Assembly: GCF_029227915.1 (NCBI RefSeq)
Contig: NC_079886.1
Span: 9,114,001-9,178,000 of the forward strand
From: Hydractinia symbiolongicarpus
Taxonomy: Eukaryota; Cnidaria; Hydrozoa; Anthoathecata; Hydractiniidae
Length of the DNA stretch: 64,000 nt
Direction of reading: 5' to 3'
Shown here: positions 61,231-64,000 of the stretch, in pieces
Numbering within the stretch: position 1 is the first letter of the stretch
Layout: each line of letters begins with the position of its first letter
Translations under genes and position numbers: made by a program
The notes under the pieces: generated by a model
The model's input: only the letters and a program-made list of their open reading frames with translations
Told to the model about the DNA's origin: nothing
Database searches by the model: none

Positions 61231-61797
61231 TTATAAAAAAATTATCAAGAAATTGCTTCTGAAAAGGCCTAAGTTTGAGGTTGTACGCTGACAAAACCTT
61301 AAGAATGTGGCTAGTTGTTTTTCAAACAGCGAACTTCTTCTCAGTTGGATATCACAACTATTTACGTTTTTATTTTTGTTGGATAAGATTTATAAATGCA
61401 AAAGAAAAAATAGAAAATAGAAAAACAAGTGTAAAATGATCAGAATATTATTTATTTAAACTAACTATCTAAAGAAAAATCCCACACTTTGGTAAATACT
61501 ATGTAGACCAGATGCTCTATTTTGTGTTTATAAGCGAATCCCATCAGTTAATTTCGGCTTTGTTCTTTTTTCCATTTCCTTTTCAAAGATATTGTCAATT
61601 ATTTATATAACGTTTTTGTTCCTCTTCACATCAGTGAGAAATAAATTTATTCAATTCTTTTCGAGAGATTTCCATCACAATGAAAAACGACGGCCATCTG
61701 ATCAACTGTGAGCGAAATCTTCAATAAATAATCATAAAGACTCTCCATCCCCAGTCTGTTTTTCTACTCTTTTAATATGATTTCTTGCAAGGTTATG

Positions 61798-61804
61798 TAT
61801 AAAC
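61798..61804 (+). promoter_or_regulatory. Candidate TATA box of alpha-tubulin
   Basis: TATAAAC about 160 nt upstream of the tubulin start codon, in an otherwise plausible promoter/5' UTR stretch. Would place the transcription start near 61830 if functional. Confidence 0.4.
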
Positions 61805-61959
61805 ACACAAGGAGGAAGCTCTTGGGCTGTAGATAAAGTCAAGGGTGAGATTTTTAGATGTTCATTCTCGAGAAGACGCTAATAAGTAAGAACGTTGCTC
61901 TTACTACAGCTACACATCTCACTCTACCATTTTGAAAAAATTAACTTCACTACGTTAAC

Positions 61960-64000
<2,041 letters not shown>

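Larger units (their letters stand above)
53611..61959. other. Divergent intergenic region between KMT2C/D and alpha-tubulin
   Basis: 8.3 kb with no supported protein gene. It contains a four-copy tandem repeat (55311-55610), an AAG microsatellite, three small inverted-repeat or SINE elements and a CCGTCC-type repeat pair, listed separately. Weak open frames at 54478-54594 (starts MEGEELKSSVLMEG, after an AG-like acceptor) and 57759-58064 have no recognised relatives. The rest is AT-rich. Confidence 0.55.

Overview
The window is animal nuclear DNA. It has spliceosomal introns with GT/AG ends, is AT-rich, and holds two essentially complete multi-exon genes, one nearly complete gene and the start of a fourth. 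Gene content (a KMT2C/D-type histone H3K4 methyltransferase, cyclin T, a pipsqueak-type helix-turn-helix protein, alpha-tubulin), together with many MITE, Tc1/mariner and LINE remnants, best fits an early-branching metazoan. A cnidarian is my guess, but species or class cannot be fixed from sequence alone. All exon boundaries below were read by eye from splice sites, reading phase and protein-family similarity; no alignment was run.

Layout: (1) 1-1195 nothing recognised; 1196-1565 a Harbinger-like MITE. (2) 1626-7297, minus strand: 3' five exons of a transcription-factor-like gene with up to three psq-type helix-turn-helix units. (3) 7298-11477: non-coding spacer with two dispersed repeats, acting as a divergent intergenic region. 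(4) 11478-23848, plus strand: complete cyclin T gene, nine exons; its 6-kb first intron carries a dead antisense LINE, and intron 7 holds a possible in-frame cassette exon. (5) 23849-26968: convergent intergenic region with a 72-bp tandem duplication. (6) 26969-53610, minus strand: a complete KMT2C/D gene, 31 exons in phase throughout, giving 4311 residues with N-terminal AT-hook-like motif, ePHD1, two PHD clusters, HMG box, Q/P-rich middle, ePHD2, FYRN/FYRC, Win motif, SET and post-SET. Exon 19 holds 26 uninterrupted copies of a 21-residue acidic Cys/His repeat. Its introns hold a 2.2-kb Tc1/mariner relic, a 1.25-kb inverted-repeat element and a dispersed repeat cluster. (7) 53611-61959: 8.3-kb spacer full of short repeats (tandem array, micro-MITEs, tRNA-like SINE, CCGTCC-type repeat). 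(8) 61960-64000, plus strand: the first two exons of an alpha-tubulin gene, cut by the window edge.

Functionally, cyclin T (P-TEFb, transcription elongation) and KMT2C/D (enhancer H3K4 methylation in a COMPASS-like complex) are both RNA polymerase II regulators and lie tail to tail, but nothing in the sequence shows that the adjacency is functional. The most unusual single item is the 26-copy coding minisatellite in KMT2C/D.
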